Origin: Antedon mediterranea
Taxonomy: Eukaryota; Echinodermata; Crinoidea; Comatulida; Antedonidae
Assembly: GCF_964355755.1 (NCBI RefSeq)
Contig: NC_092675.1
Span: forward strand, 4,560,312 to 4,624,311
Direction: 5' to 3'
Length of the DNA: 64,000 nt
Positions within the stretch are counted from its first letter, which is position 1, and each line of letters opens with the position of its first letter. The translations under genes and the position numbers were made by a program. The notes beneath the pieces were generated by a model. It ran no database searches and was not told the origin of the DNA. It saw only the letters and a program-made list of their open reading frames with translations. Positions 29,432-42,187 of this stretch are shown here, piece by piece.

Positions 29432-29627
29432 GTGAACTCCCCTTGTCCATCAAATCCCACTTAAATTAGACCTACAGCAAATTCTATAATAAAAAGTAAT
29501 ATTTAGAAGGAAAACTGAAAACAATGCAAGGCTTACCTTACCAGTTGGCCTGCATGAAAATATGAAGTAATAATAATAAGAACAATAATAATAAAATGCC
29601 ATTTATCGTACCTAAAGAGCCAACAAC

Positions 29628-29890
29628 AACATCGGCAAGGGTTCGAGGCCGACTCGCTCCTAGTTCTGGTGGTGGAACAAGTTTTCTTGGATAAGGACTA
29701 TAAACCGTAGGTCCAGTGTACACAGTTATAACCTGTGTGTACTTTAAAGAACCCAGTTCATTATTCGAAAAAGAGTAGGGGGTTACCCCGGTGAACTGGT
29801 TCACACAATAGCCCCTGTATCAGGGGGATTACCACCTACAGTATCTGATAGGACAGTGATTAATTCACTATTGGTAATCCTTGGCCACAT
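29628..29890 (+). mobile_element. tRNA-derived SINE, 5'-truncated copy
   Basis: Begins in the tRNA T arm (AGGGTTCGAGG) and carries the family body: ATAAGGACTATAAACCGTAG, GTCCAGTGTACAC, CTTTAAAGAACC and GGGGGTTACCCCGGTG. Same family as 40,349-40,575 (- strand) and 62,461-62,760. It has the longest 3' body of the three. Confidence 0.75.
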
Positions 29891-30316
29891 TGCCTAAAGA
29901 CATAAAATAAAATAAATAAATAATAACAACTGTCTTGGAAATTACATCATATTCTATTCTCAGCAAATGTAACAGTCTGACATGATTAACTTAGCCCCTG
30001 GATGTCACCCCTTTGTTATACTAATAAAAGTTAAATTTTAAGATGTTTGAAATGGCAAAAATGGTTTTAAATTAATGTAAAAATAGATTTTGTGTAGTAT
30101 TACTGGTACTGTTATATAAACATTTGTGTACATTAAACTTGAAGATCATACATAGGCCTACACGTTTCTGAAGTTTATAAAAATTACAATAAAAATACTA
30201 TATCATACATAACACGTTTCTACAAGAAGTATATAAAAATTATAAAATACAATTTTTCTCATTGAAAATATTCAGTATAGTTTTGAAGAAATAAGCTTTA
30301 ATCACATTCAACTTTT

Positions 30317-31130
30317 TTGGGGGAAGCTAAAATTACCATAGTTTTATGTGAACTTTATTACCAAAACCACAAACAAACCAAAATAGACAAACTTTTCAAA
30401 CTCCAAAAAAAGGCCCTTCGCATTTGCACTCTCTCAAAATACCTCTCCCACTCTAAACCTCTTTTTCACACCCTAAATACCCTAAACATTTTTGACATTA
30501 ATAAATTGCAAACTGCCCTCTTCATGTTTAGGTACTCAAATAACAAACTACCATCCACTTTCAACGGTTTCTTCACTAAAAATAACGAACTACACAAATA
30601 TAACACTAGGAACGCAAACACAACTACATTTCCAAAAACTATAACAGTAAGCAAATACTTAACTCTATACTACATACCGGTCCCCTACTCTGGAACTCTC
30701 TTAATCCGTCAATAACTAATAGCAAAACAAATAATACTCTAAAAATAAACTACAAATCTTATCTAATATCAAAATATAAAGTAAATTAATTATTTTGATC
30801 ATATTTAATAACTTATAATTAAATTTAATTAGGCAAATCATATAAATACAGTTTGTCCTTCCTGTCGTCCTTGTCGTGTTTGTATCGTCGTACATGTCCG
30901 TCCCTGTCTGTCAGTAGCTAACCTTCACCTTATGCTTATTATTATTATTTTTAACTTTTTTATTCTTTCTGGTGGATCCAGGCTTAAAGCCCCTTGGGGT
31001 TTAAATGGTATTCTCCAGGCCCAGGCATAATGCAACTATTATTTACTTAATTTCCAACCACTTGTATCTTTTATATTTTGTATATGTTTGCATTATGTGA
31101 ATAAATTTGAACTTGAACTTGAAATTAGTT
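30317..31130 (+). mobile_element. CR1-like LINE, 5'-truncated 3' end
   Basis: The open stretch to about 30,680 encodes the region C-terminal to the reverse transcriptase: KLFKLQKKALRI, then SHSKPLFHTLN and LPSTFNGFF motifs typical of CR1/jockey-type elements. A frameshift near 30,650-30,690 moves the canonical LWNSL motif into another frame, which ends at TAA 30,787-30,789. A 3' UTR follows with GGTTTAAATGGTATTCTCC, an AATAAA, and a TTGAACTTGAACTTGAA tail. Inactive insertion, in the sense orientation of the host gene. Confidence 0.85.
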
Positions 31131-34125
31131 TAACCAACTTTTAATTGCCTTGAAAACTGAACAACAGAAGCAGTAAAAATAAAGAGTGTTTACAATGTTG
31201 AAAATTCTAATTTGAACCTCTCAACTCTGCAACATTCTGAGTAACTTCTTTACAAGAGTTATTTTAAATTATGTAATCATGTAGGACCTGCATTTCATAC
31301 AGACTTGATCAACTTCTCAAGTGCAAACAGATTGATTTATGGATATGATACCAATTTTGAATTCAGTAAGATTCTGGCTCTTAGTTGGACTTTATTTTAG
31401 GCAGCCCTTCACAAGTTTTCGCATTTTGGGTTTTGCCGTTCTTATTTATAAATTCATTCATCACATAGTAAAGAAAAGAGAAATAAATGTTATACTGTAA
31501 TGTAATGAGTACACAGAGGCCTAATTTTGCTATACCTCCATGGTTTAATACTGTAGTAACTTTGAGAACATTATCTTGTTATTTGAGATGTTATCTTTCA
31601 ATTTGATGAAATTAAAGATGAGCTAATCAAGCATCATGTACATGTTCCGCACCACTGATTCTTGTTCCGCACTATATGAATGATCATAAAGTCTCTGTCA
31701 TGAGATTCCATCCTCTGCATCCTCTGTTATCTTATCTACCATAAAGTATGCTAGGAATTTAAATCTATGTGAATGATTACTCATAGTATTAAAAGCATTT
31801 CCCATTGGCAGATAAATAAGTGAGAGAAACAGTATACCAATCGTTTCTAATCTACTACAAAATTAGTTGATATTTTAACAAGAACTGAAGAAGAACAAGT
31901 GATAATTTTTAGGGCGAAAGTTTCAAGGGCATATCAGCTGCTGGAAGGATTCACATTTATACTTCTTGATGCTTTTATAAAGGAAAACCAGTTGAAGTAA
32001 ATTTGCTAATTAATGAGATATCTCCCTGTTAATGTGATGAAGAGATCTTGTGGATTCGTACTCTTGTTAAACTTTGGAAGTTGAAACAATGTTTGTAGTA
32101 GATTCAAATTTAGTGTGATATAATAGCGTTCAAGGCTTTTGTGATTGGATTGTTTTATAGGCTTTACAAGCTTCTCTGCTATACATTTAATTTTTTGTTC
32201 AACAATTTTAGAGTTTATTTAAAGAATTCACACATGTTCTAAATATAGTACTTTCTTATTACAGTATAAGTAAATTTACCAAATCTTGGCCAAATTCTAA
32301 TTTCTTACTTTAGGTACTGTACTACTAAACAGTAATTACAGTGCTTGTTTCAGTTTACTGCATTAGGACATCATTAGCAAATTCTGTACATTTTACACAA
32401 TACATTTTTATATTGCGTTATTTTATCAATGTTTAAAACATCTTTTCTGAAATTGTTAAATAGGCTCTTTTTCTAATCCAGATTGAAATTTAAATGCTGT
32501 ACTCGCACTAATTTGTAAAATATTGTTCTTTTTTTACCGTAAACTTTCATCAAGATTTTGATTTAAAACCTTGTAACATTAGCTGAGATGTTAATCCGAA
32601 TATTAACAAGGTTTTTGGCTACAGGCTATAAGAACCACCAAACTGCTAAAAGCATTTAAACATTCCTGGGTGAATTAAAGACTTGTATACTGTTATCACC
32701 TTATTAAAACTTGCTGTGTGAAGCATAATCATGCTGGCTTCATGTGTATGAACAATATTAAGTACCGTAGACAGCAACTTTAACAGTTATTCTTCGTCGA
32801 TACTGTGTAATTTTTTGGAAGAAAACCAAATAGTAGGTTGCTAACTTTTGGAACTTGTTACCTAATTGGAACAAGTTGTGTTTTAGTTTTTGGAAGAATT
32901 TGGATCTGCAAGAAAGTAAAAGTAGTAGACTTGCTGATTAACAGATTTGCTACGTAATTGGAAAAAGTTGGTATTTATAGTTTTTTGCAAGAATATACAG
33001 CTTTTTGGAGGATTTCTTCTGTCAACAAGGTTGGAAATTAGTGACCAACAACTTCTTGATTCAGACTACCGTAATTACTACTTCCTAGAACTTTTTGGAA
33101 GTAAAGAAAGTTTATAACATTTCAGGATTCCATAGTAAACAGAAATTACAGTGATTTGTTACTGGTGTTCTAAAGATATTGAACTTTCAGGTAATGTGTT
33201 TCGAAGAAAATAACTTTCTTAGATAGTATTTATATTTTCTATCATCAGTGTGAACAGTAGCTTCTGCAGAGTATTTGGTACCACCAGTGTTTACTTTTGT
33301 TTTTGAAGAAAATCAGATTGTTTCTAGTACTGCTGTATTTTCTTTAATTAGAACAACAGTTTCTGTTTCTGTTACCAGTGTTCCAACTGTCTTGTACTCA
33401 AATCTTTTGAAGGGACTTTTGAAGGGAATGATAATGTACTGAGTAGTACAGCATGTAACTGTCATCATCTTCTATCTGTTTCACATCAATATTGTTTATA
33501 TACATTTTGCAAATAGAAATCATCAATCAAACTTCAGTGACCAATGACAGCTGATTAATTGATCAATTGATTACATATTATAATCATTTATTATGATTAA
33601 ATAAATCTGACTATTGGATGAGCGAATATTGCTAAGAACAGTGTAAATGTCATTTGCATTTAGAGATTTGACATAACCTCGTTGCTACGGAAGAGATCCC
33701 TCATTGGTGTTTTGTCAATATGGATACTTAATCCAATAACATATTGTTATACCAACCAGAGTTTGTACATTTTTATTGGAATCATATATGTTGATTATCG
33801 TTGCGCATATTGGAAAAATATTGTATATTGATTTTTGGTAAGGATTTGACACACGTTTACATGATTGTCAGCATTTCTTGGTTTTTCTTGATAAGGATAA
33901 TTTTTGTTGGAAGAGCTTATTTCATTTGAGCAGAACATGTATTTTTTTAAAACTTTAGTTTGATCTTCAGATTTTAGTTATTTTATTTGTGAAGAACTGT
34001 ACTTAGTACGCATTTCATTTGAGAATAAAATCAGATTCTGTGCATCACCATTTCATTTTAGTCAGAACATTGTATTTTGTGTGACACACAAATTCTGAAC
34101 TCCTTCATGAACGACATTGGCACCA
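31131..34125. other. Non-coding stretch, possible promoter or 5' UTR of next exon
   Basis: T-rich text with recurrent TTTTTGGAAG-like words between 32,800 and 33,180 and no repeat family recognised. If 34,126 is a first exon, its promoter and 5' UTR lie here; no core promoter motif can be assigned. Confidence 0.4.
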
Positions 34126-34299
34126 ATGGGTGATCATTTTGTGGTGTCCATTTTGGAAGCCATTTTTGAGCTTGTACTTTATGGGTATGAAATCATCTGG
34201 TTTCTTTTTATTGGAATTTTAACATTGGTGTGTCGTGACAATCACCATTCTAAATCTGATAAACGGATCATACGAAAAAACATTGTGATGAATTCAGAG
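34126..34299 (+). CDS. Candidate alternative first exon with membrane anchor
   Basis: ATG at 34,126 opens 58 codons ending in GAG before a GTATGT donor, phase 0. Residues about 6-36 are strongly hydrophobic (IFELVLYGYEIIWFLFIGIL), consistent with one transmembrane helix or signal anchor, followed by a basic tail (KSDKRIIRK). It can splice in frame to 45,625, which would give a membrane-tethered isoform. The frame has no upstream exon evidence, so a first exon is the best reading. The family is unrecognised; a chance ORF with a fortuitous donor remains possible. Confidence 0.55.
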
Positions 34300-36050
34300 G
34301 TATGTATACCATTTATTAATTTGACTGAGATGTGTGTGCAAACAAAGGTAGCTAGTTAGTGGTATCATATGTAAATATAGTGATCCCAATAATAGTATAG
34401 GTGGAATAGAATAGACAGACTGATAAATGGATTTTGTCAGTTTGTTACACACCAAAAATAAGACTTCCGTTGTCATCCTTGTGGTGGTGACACTACATTC
34501 TACCAACCAAAAGACGATGCTATAAAAAATGCCGGAGTAAAATACACAAATGATTTCAACATCAATATTGACTGCATTATGACTCAAATGGCTTAAGTTA
34601 ATGGCTACCAAGTTGCTGTTTTCTTTATTGGGTATGCATTAGCTTTAACTGTCTTGACATTTATTAACGAGACAGTAGATCAAATGGTAATGCATATGTC
34701 CAGTCAAAATAGCCAGTATATTGTTGTTTGTAAAATTTCAGTAAGAAATGTGAGCAATATCTTAAGCATAAATTAGTCTGTGCATACTACTTATAGTAGT
34801 AATGTATCTTATACAAATAATGAATGTTTGTGAGTTGAAATAGGGAGAATATTTTATGAGCTGAAGAAGGATACATCCAATATTCAGATATAAAATGCTC
34901 AATTAATGTATATTTAAATTTATATTATTATTTTTTAGAAATCTTCTATTTGTATTATTTTCAGATTTTTCCTTTTTTTTTATTTGTCCTTTTTATGGAT
35001 TGCATTTAATCATAATCAACTACATCTCAATGATTTCCATTATCTTCTCTCTCATATTTTCTAATCTATATAATAGGCTCTTTAGTTCATTGTGCTAGTC
35101 TAAGCTCTCGTTTTGTGAAAAAAAAGTTCTCCCCCATCACATTTTTCCCCCTCCTTCCTGGCTACAGCCTTGTTTCCCAATATCCTTAGACTATTAAAAC
35201 TCTTCTCTTACAAACCATCTCAGTTTGATATCAGTCTCCCATGCGATACTCAATTTTCTCATCATCCATTATAAATATAGCATTATATTACTAAATAAGT
35301 ATTGAACTTAAAAAAAATGTATATTCAGATTGTTTGAGTAATATAAATAATTTCCATAATTTTAATTTCCTCTGGTAGATTTAGAATCATTTCCTTTTTT
35401 ACATAAAGTTAATTACCTTTTCCATCAATTGAAAGACGTATGACTCAGGTAAAAGTAAAAGGTATTGATCAGAAATATTAACATAAAAATAGGAAGAATT
35501 ATCATAAATATACTTTGGACTTCTGTATATCCACGGATGTATACCGTCATGGAATATCATAATTTTTCATTTCCAGATGAACATTAAAATGTACATTTTA
35601 ATTTGTAAAACATGTTAAACTGTTATGTGAATGCACAAATTTAGAAGAAATGTGGTTTAAAAATGATTGGAATAACAGTTTATTCAGTGCTCGGCAGCAG
35701 AAACACGCCTTAAGTGTTCTCAGTAGGATATTATGAGACCATTTTCCAAAAATGAGCAATGTTTTAAGTATTATAGCTGATTAAACGAAGAAACAGTAGA
35801 TAACGAAATGTAAAGTAGGCCAATTGACATATCTACTTGACTTAGGGAGAGGCACTTACTCAGATTGTTGAGTGTGAACTACACTAATGTTCCTTAAATG
35901 GAGAAAATAAAACATCTATGAATACATTAAATAGTAGTAACATATTACCCCTATAAATAAATGCACTCTCTGTTTATTATAATACCAAAATCATAGTTAA
36001 TTAGGTACAGTAGGCTACATAATTTAAAATTGGATTGATTGGGTTACACA
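34300..36050. other. Intronic or intergenic AT-rich stretch
   Basis: Nothing recognised; the frames are short and show no conserved motif. Confidence 0.45.
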
Positions 36051-36140
36051 AAACCAGGGGCATCACTTGGCTGGTGGCCAGGGGGGCCGCCAAGGGCCCC
36101 TGGTGGGGTCCAGGGGGGGGGAAGCCCCCGGAAGCAACAC
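36050..36140. repeat. GC-rich block, transposon-end-like
   Basis: A sharp GC spike (GGCCAGGGGGGCCGCCAAGG and long G runs) in AT-rich DNA. Similar C-rich text recurs at 37,860-37,960, so the two may be the ends of one degenerate element spanning 36.05-37.96 kb. Confidence 0.5.
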
Positions 36141-36468
36141 GTTATAGCGTAATTTGAGGTCGTTTTAATCAGATTTAGGGTAGCCAATTTTTTCAATTTT
36201 GTATGGTACATAAATAAAATACTGTGTGAAAAACACATTGCAAGAGGTCCGGTACGATGACTGTGTAAATTCATTCTTTCAAATTTAAAAATGAAGTTTT
36301 TAAAGTTCAATATGCCTATCATAGAAAATATACGCGAACGTAAAACCTACCCACGGGCCAAGAGGTATATCGTAATAATCGCAGAGACGTAGGCAGGTTG
36401 CTGTCTGGGGGTGCGAAAATTGTAAATGCGCGAGATATCCATGGTCTGATTTGTAAGAAAATTTTGAA

Positions 36469-37190
36469 AAATAGAGCTGCTACAGTAGGTCCCCGGAAAT
36501 TGCAATTATACATTGATATATAAAACGAAATTACAATTCTATCAGAGAACAAGCCCACCGAGGTTGAGATGGAGCTAAGGACATTTAAATAACTAGAGTT
36601 GTTTAGGTCCCCGGATATTGGATTATAGTATTTCGAAAAAAAGAAACAAAATATATAAGACTCCAGGACCAGCCCTACCATTAGGGTTGAGCTGCTAAGA
36701 AAATTGTGAAAAATAGACCTGCTACGTACCTGGAAATTGCACTTATATAGGCCCATATTGATAAATGAAACGAAATTATAAGTCTACAGAACCAGAGCTA
36801 AGAAAATTGTCAAAAATAGAGCTGCTAGGTCCCTGCAAAACATTGAAATATGAAAAGAAATTATAGGTCCAGCCCACCATGGTTGGGGTGGAGCTAAGAA
36901 CATTCTGAAAAATAGAGTTGCTAGGTCCCGGAAATTTAACTTATTTTACTTCGAAGCATAAAACAAGATATATACCGGTACGTCTCCAGAACCAGCCCTA
37001 CCATGGATATAAAAAAAAATTGAAAAAAATAGAGCTGTAGGTTCAATTCACTGACTGTATATTGTACATCGAAATATGAAACAAAATGTACGGTAAGTAT
37101 ACATGACCAGCTCTATAATTGGGGACGGTTGAGCTAAGACAATTTTGAAAACTAGAGATGCAGGTCTTCAAAAATTACACCTATACTTAA
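36469..37190. repeat. Degenerate tandem repeat, ~100-122-bp unit, about 7 copies
   Basis: The phrase AAATAGAGCTGCTAGGTCCC recurs in diverged form at about 36,470, 36,591, 36,710, 36,813, 36,911, 37,028 and 37,150. Between copies, AAACGAAATTATA and ACCAGCCCTACCATGG recur. Old and diverged; frames across it are broken. Confidence 0.75.
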
Positions 37191-37859
37191 AAAAAATTCA
37201 GACATAGAGGCCTAAACAAGTTACCCTTTTTACCTTTTATTTGGAGGGGAATGCATCCACAAGCGTAGACCATTTTCCGTCGGGGAAATCAGTTTATTTC
37301 CCAGATGTGAATCTGGAATTTCGATGTACGAGCAGTTCATGACATACAGGACATTGGAAATGTAATAACTTATAGCTATAATAAGATGTTGGCTAAACGA
37401 AAATGGCATGTTTTTTGTTTAGTAATGTAGGCCGAGCCTACAGTGAAAAACGTCTATTTCAGGTTCAAGTACCCCACGGTAATCGTAAATTTAAAAATTG
37501 AACATACGAACAATAAAATAGATCGCAAAGATAATTCGTACCCTTTTGCTATCGATACACAGTACACGACGTAACGCATCAGTAAACTTCGCCTGGAAAG
37601 TAACTACAGTACACATTCTGGTCCCTGGGTGGAACATGATATCACGCGTAAACCGCAATGGGCCGGGCCCAATGTTAAACGATTCGTACAAAGGGACACC
37701 GCCAGACAAGTGCATACCTATTGCTTATTAGATCGCTGGCAATAATGCATGAATGTAATAGCCCTCCGACGTACTTAACAAAAATGGAACTTCGCAGTTT
37801 TCTAGTCGCTGAAGCTACGAAGTGAACGCGAATGATTTTTACTTTATATTATATTCCCC

Positions 37860-37960
37860 GATGAAAAGTACTCGCGTTCCCCGACGTGGGGGCTAGGCTC
37901 CCCGACGAGGGGGCTACAGCCCCCGTAGCCCTCCCGCTGGCGCCAACACTGCACAAAACT
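37860..37960. repeat. GC-rich hairpin block
   Basis: Contains GGGGGCTACAGCCCCC and repeated CCCCGACG.GGGGGCTA text able to form strong stems. Probably a transposon terminus, matched with the block at 36,050. Confidence 0.5.
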
Positions 37961-37981
37961 GTGCTGGAGGACATTTTTATT

Positions 37982-38098
37982 TAAGCATATAAACAGAGAT
38001 TGAATACTTTCTGTGGAAGTCCCTTTAAGCTATAAAATAGATTAGCATATAAACAGAGATTGAATATACTTTTAGTAAAGTCCCTTTAAGCTATAGAC
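37982..38098. repeat. Tandem duplication, ~61-bp unit x2
   Basis: AGCATATAAACAGAGATTGA and CCCTTTAAGCTATA occur twice with about 61 bp spacing. Confidence 0.85.
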
Positions 38099-39780
38099 CA
38101 GCTTTATTCCAAGGTGAGGTTTCCTGCTTGTTGGCTTTGTAAACCATTGTTAATGAGCAGTCAGTGGTGGAGAAGTCCTATTGCGGAAGCGTTCCATGAT
38201 CTACAACACGGAATGCACCTCGATTCCATATTTAGTTGCTCTACACCACTATTTATAATATACTGTGGTTTCCAGAAGCTAAAAAGAGTGGAACAACCAT
38301 ATTGGTTTCTGGTTTGTTGTTGTTATTCATGGATTTAATTGTTTAATAACTTCAGGTTAAGTTCAATGCTGATCAACAAGTTCATATGTGTTGTTTACTG
38401 ATTCATTTATATGAGGCTACACACTGATTAAGATACGACGACGACGAGGAAGCCAAGGTTGCACTTGCTTACCGTGAAGGATTTTGTTTACTACCGCTTA
38501 ACTTACATTAATGATCTATGACATTGAATTATTTTAAGTGAACACTAAAATATTCATTGAATAAATCGCATTTTATAATCATTTTATGTATGTTTGTATC
38601 AATACTATCATTCTCATTGGTGGAGAGATACATACAAGGATTAATGAAAAAGCAAGTGTTTCTTAAACTGTGACAATATCAGGTTAATATTGTTATGTTA
38701 CCCCAGTGAATTCTAATTTCTGCCTCCATCATTTCAAAGATATCTAGAGCACTTGTAAGCAGATTATATACTTCTAAACAGTGAATAAATTTCAGAAATA
38801 TTTTTATGTGAATTCTATTATAGTAAGCTGTGGAAATAACGAATGATTTATGAGTTTAGATTGCATGTAAATTGTCGTCAATGGATATAGAACAGGAAGC
38901 CAGAACGCGGTAATTACCACTGATATAGGTACTGTGTTTCTCTTCGCTACAGCTATTGGTTTGAACGCTGATAACGCAGCTTATCTCTAAAACGAATATT
39001 CATCATTGTTTTGATGTGTAGATTTTACCAAACGACAGTATTTTGTTATTATGACGGCAGATGTGAATTAACCATCCTTTTGTTATAGCGGTGGGGAGTC
39101 ATCTTTTGTATTTTGTTGATATCAAGGCTGATAGAAGCTAGTTCTTGTAACAATGTTTGTGCTTTAAATATTATAAGCTTTTGCTTTATTTTTTAGATTT
39201 ATAATCCTACGTTTTGGAGGTCAGAGCAGAATTATTACTTTACTATCTCTTTTGTGGTTGGAAGTGTTTTACTTTGATTGTTGTTTCATTATATTGATTT
39301 TTAAAGTGATTTGATCAAGTAGAAGAAATACCTGCTTTTGATCTTGGACCTGTTTCTTCAGTGTTAGTTACGTTTTATCAAAGACATTGTGTTTGCATGG
39401 TTGTGTATTTTATCTTGATTGTCTACACCTGTGCTGTGGAAAACATTTGCATAATTTCTTTCAAGATATCATTCACTACTTCAAGTTTATGTTGACATTT
39501 TTTTAGTGGAAATATAATGAAAATCTAAACTTTGACTAATCCGTTGGAAATGATGATATGTTAAACTTCTCGAATAACAATTAATATTCAATTTCTGAAT
39601 AGATTTATCATCTTTGAAATTGTATTGAATACTTTTTTTTTTAATAAGTTGTTGTTTCAAACTGAACTCTCTCGTTTCTTTTACAAAATATTTTGATTAA
39701 TATTTAATGGCTGTTTGACTGTTCTGAGGAATTACCACCAGCTTACTGTGGATTTTTAAATGGTTAAAAACAATTTTCAG
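38099..39780. other. Non-coding stretch upstream of the 39,804 exon
   Basis: AT-rich, with no repeat recognised. If 39,804 is a first coding exon, this contains its promoter and 5' UTR; a possible acceptor AATTTTCAG ends at 39,780. Confidence 0.4.
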
Positions 39781-39803
39781 TGAACATTTTGACATTTGGA
39801 ACG

Positions 39804-39902
39804 ATGGAGCGTCTATCTACTATATCAGACAGTTCACTCGATGATGATTTAAATGGACTTAAATTTCCTATAGTTGATTTTTTAAACTTGGAAGTAACTG
39901 AG
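39804..39902 (+). CDS. Candidate alternative first exon, acidic N-terminus
   Basis: ATG at 39,804 (context AACGATGG) opens 33 codons rich in Ser, Asp and Leu (MERLSTISDSSLDDDLNGL, then a hydrophobic DFLNLEVTE end) before a consensus GTAAGA donor, phase 0. An acceptor at 39,780 leaves a 23-nt 5' UTR in this exon. Joined to 45,625 it would make a soluble isoform. The combination of Kozak-like start, donor and matching phase supports it. Family unrecognised. Confidence 0.65.
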
Positions 39903-40348
39903 GTAAGATGCATAAACTTAAATGTTTATAATATAGTGAAAATAAAAAGAAAAATGTATTTTTTAGGTCATAATTATGTAGGTTATTTCAGAATATTTGT
40001 AGGATTGAATACCATATATCACAAAATATAGTCATAGAGAGTCGGGATATAATTTGTTGAATGTGGGGTTACTCGGTTTGCATTACAATCATTATAAGTT
40101 TTATGTCCTAATTTAGCCAAAATCATGGAGGTGGAATACTCAAGGATAGGATTATACTGGGTATAGCTTGAATTGTGTACAGTGCAACAAAACCAGTACA
40201 TGGCAGCATGAATTTGACTGTGGCCCATGTGGCTTGTTTACTTCTTCTTTTCAGTTTATTTTATTTTATTTCACATACATTCAACAGCGATATCGCCAAT
40301 TACAGGATGCCTTAAAGAGTATATATATATATATATATGATGAGTTTG

Positions 40349-40575
40349 TGACAGTGGCTGTGTGTGAACTAGTACACCGGGGTAACCCCCTACTCGTCTC
40401 GAAAGATGTACTAGGTTCTTTAACGTGCACATGAGCCAGATGTGTACACTGGACCTACGGTTTATAGTCCTTATGCGAGAAGACTTGTTCTACCACCATA
40501 ACCATGAAGCAACAGAGAGTCTCAAATCCTTGCCGATGTTATGACAATGTATTACTCATTTGGCACTCGTATATA
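40349..40575 (-). mobile_element. tRNA-derived SINE copy
   Basis: Reverse-strand copy of the family at 62,461. On the + strand it reads CCGGGGTAACCCCCTACTCG, GGTTCTTTAACGTGCAC and CTACGGTTTATAGTCCTTAT, and the tRNA T-arm remnant CAAATCCTTGCCGATGTTAT. It ends at a (TA)n tract, 40,320-40,339, on its 3' side. Confidence 0.75.
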
Positions 40576-40759
40576 TATAACCATGGAAAATACCTCCAGG
40601 ATGTAACGAATGATGTTGATGTAAAGTGGAATTTTGAATATGGTGTGTGGAGGGGAAGGATTGTACAGTGTTGGAAGATACACAATTACAGTAAAGTAGA
40701 ACAAGTAGGGTGAAATGTTCATTTTTTGTTGATCCATGAACAAAAATCACTCCTATTAA

Positions 40760-41386
40760 AGCCCCATTCCCTACGTTTTTTAGATCTAATTTAAGATCAC
40801 AAACTATATTTAATGTAAAAATAATACTATATGGTCCTATTGCGATAACTTTTTTCGTCTTTAAACGGTTAAAAATGTGAAAAATAAGCCGATTCTAATA
40901 ATTATAGCGGCCCGCTATAAATCCCAAAATGCATTGCGCGCGGATTGATATTTTTGTTTTTCACCTGTAATTCGCCCACTTTTTGATCGATCGTGAGGCC
41001 AAAACAAATGGAAGACTCCTAACTTTTCAGCGAAAATACCGGGTTTTCCCCAATTTGTATCAACGGAGTCTGGCAAAAATAGAAAGACAATTAATGCAGC
41101 AACTATACAACGTCAGGCTAGGTATATAGCTCGCGTACGATGTTCGTACGTTACCGATGTTTACCAGCTAGGCCTACAAAACTAAGCCTAGCTAGGCTAG
41201 GCCTAAGACCGTCCACGAGAGGTCGATCGCCGCGAGCTACTTAGGTAGTGCATTGTTTCTCACTTTTTATCATAATTTACCATAAAACGTACATTTAAGA
41301 CAAGGAATGAGATGGTTTAATGTTTTTAAAGTGATATATATGTATTATTTTCCAAAAAAACGTCCAAAATTGCAGGGAAGGGGTCT
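40760..41386. mobile_element. TTAA-flanked MITE, copy A (627 bp)
   Basis: The TIRs AGCCCCATTCCCTACG and (reverse) AGACCCCTTCCCTGC are bordered by TTAA at 40,756-40,759 and 41,387-41,390. TTAA target sites are the mark of piggyBac-type elements; the internal sequence is non-coding. It carries paired TAGGCCTA/CCTAGCTAGG palindromes. A near-identical copy lies inverted at 60,791. Confidence 0.85.
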
Positions 41387-41390
41387 TTAA

Positions 41391-42187
41391 GATTTCAAGT
41401 AGAACATTAGTTTTAAGAATGTCACAACAAATATAATAGATTTATTTTTTTATCTTTCGTGGGAATCACCCACCTTAACTGTAATTTCTTATCATTTTTA
41501 TTAACATGACTATATTTATGAACGTATTCATTTACAAACCGATATATAATAATATAAATAAATGTCATTCTTAAAATGATATAGATACATATTTGGCATA
41601 AAGGTAAATATAATAGATTTAAGCGAAACAGTAATAATATATAGTAATAACATTATAGTATACACTTGCAATTTGTATGAATAATTATTGATACAAGACG
41701 ACAGAATAATTGGATGCTATGAAAATGGAAAGGTAATCAATTTCAAGTACTGCAGGCAATGAAATACAATCATGATACACGGTGGTGGGGTATTGTGTTG
41801 AGTTTGTGCTATAATCAACAATTGAAATATAAAGGCCATCAGCCTTCATTAGAAAAGTTCACATTCATTTTGATTCGCTTTAACCAGGGAGTTGTACAAC
41901 TCCCTGCTTTAACGGTATTTTGTGTATTTTATGTGTAAACTGACTTTCTGATTGGGTCAACCGGCTTAGCTACAGTGATTTTTAGTTATTTATATAATGA
42001 AATAGACCGAATAAATAATGAAATTAAATAAAGGTTTTATGCATTACTGGATATCCCCAGTAATGCTGCTATTTTGAATTTCTATATATATATATATATG
42101 AATAAATTGTGAGTTGTGTATAGTAATAAATGTACATAGAAATATATACTTGATTATTTTTATAGGCATACTGTACATTACAATATT
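41391..42187. other. Intronic AT-rich stretch
   Basis: Includes a (TA)n tract at about 42,083-42,100; nothing else recognised. Confidence 0.45.

Noticed and set aside
40504-40750. Overlapping ORFs on both strands
   Set aside because: They lie in and next to the SINE copy and show no coding signature.
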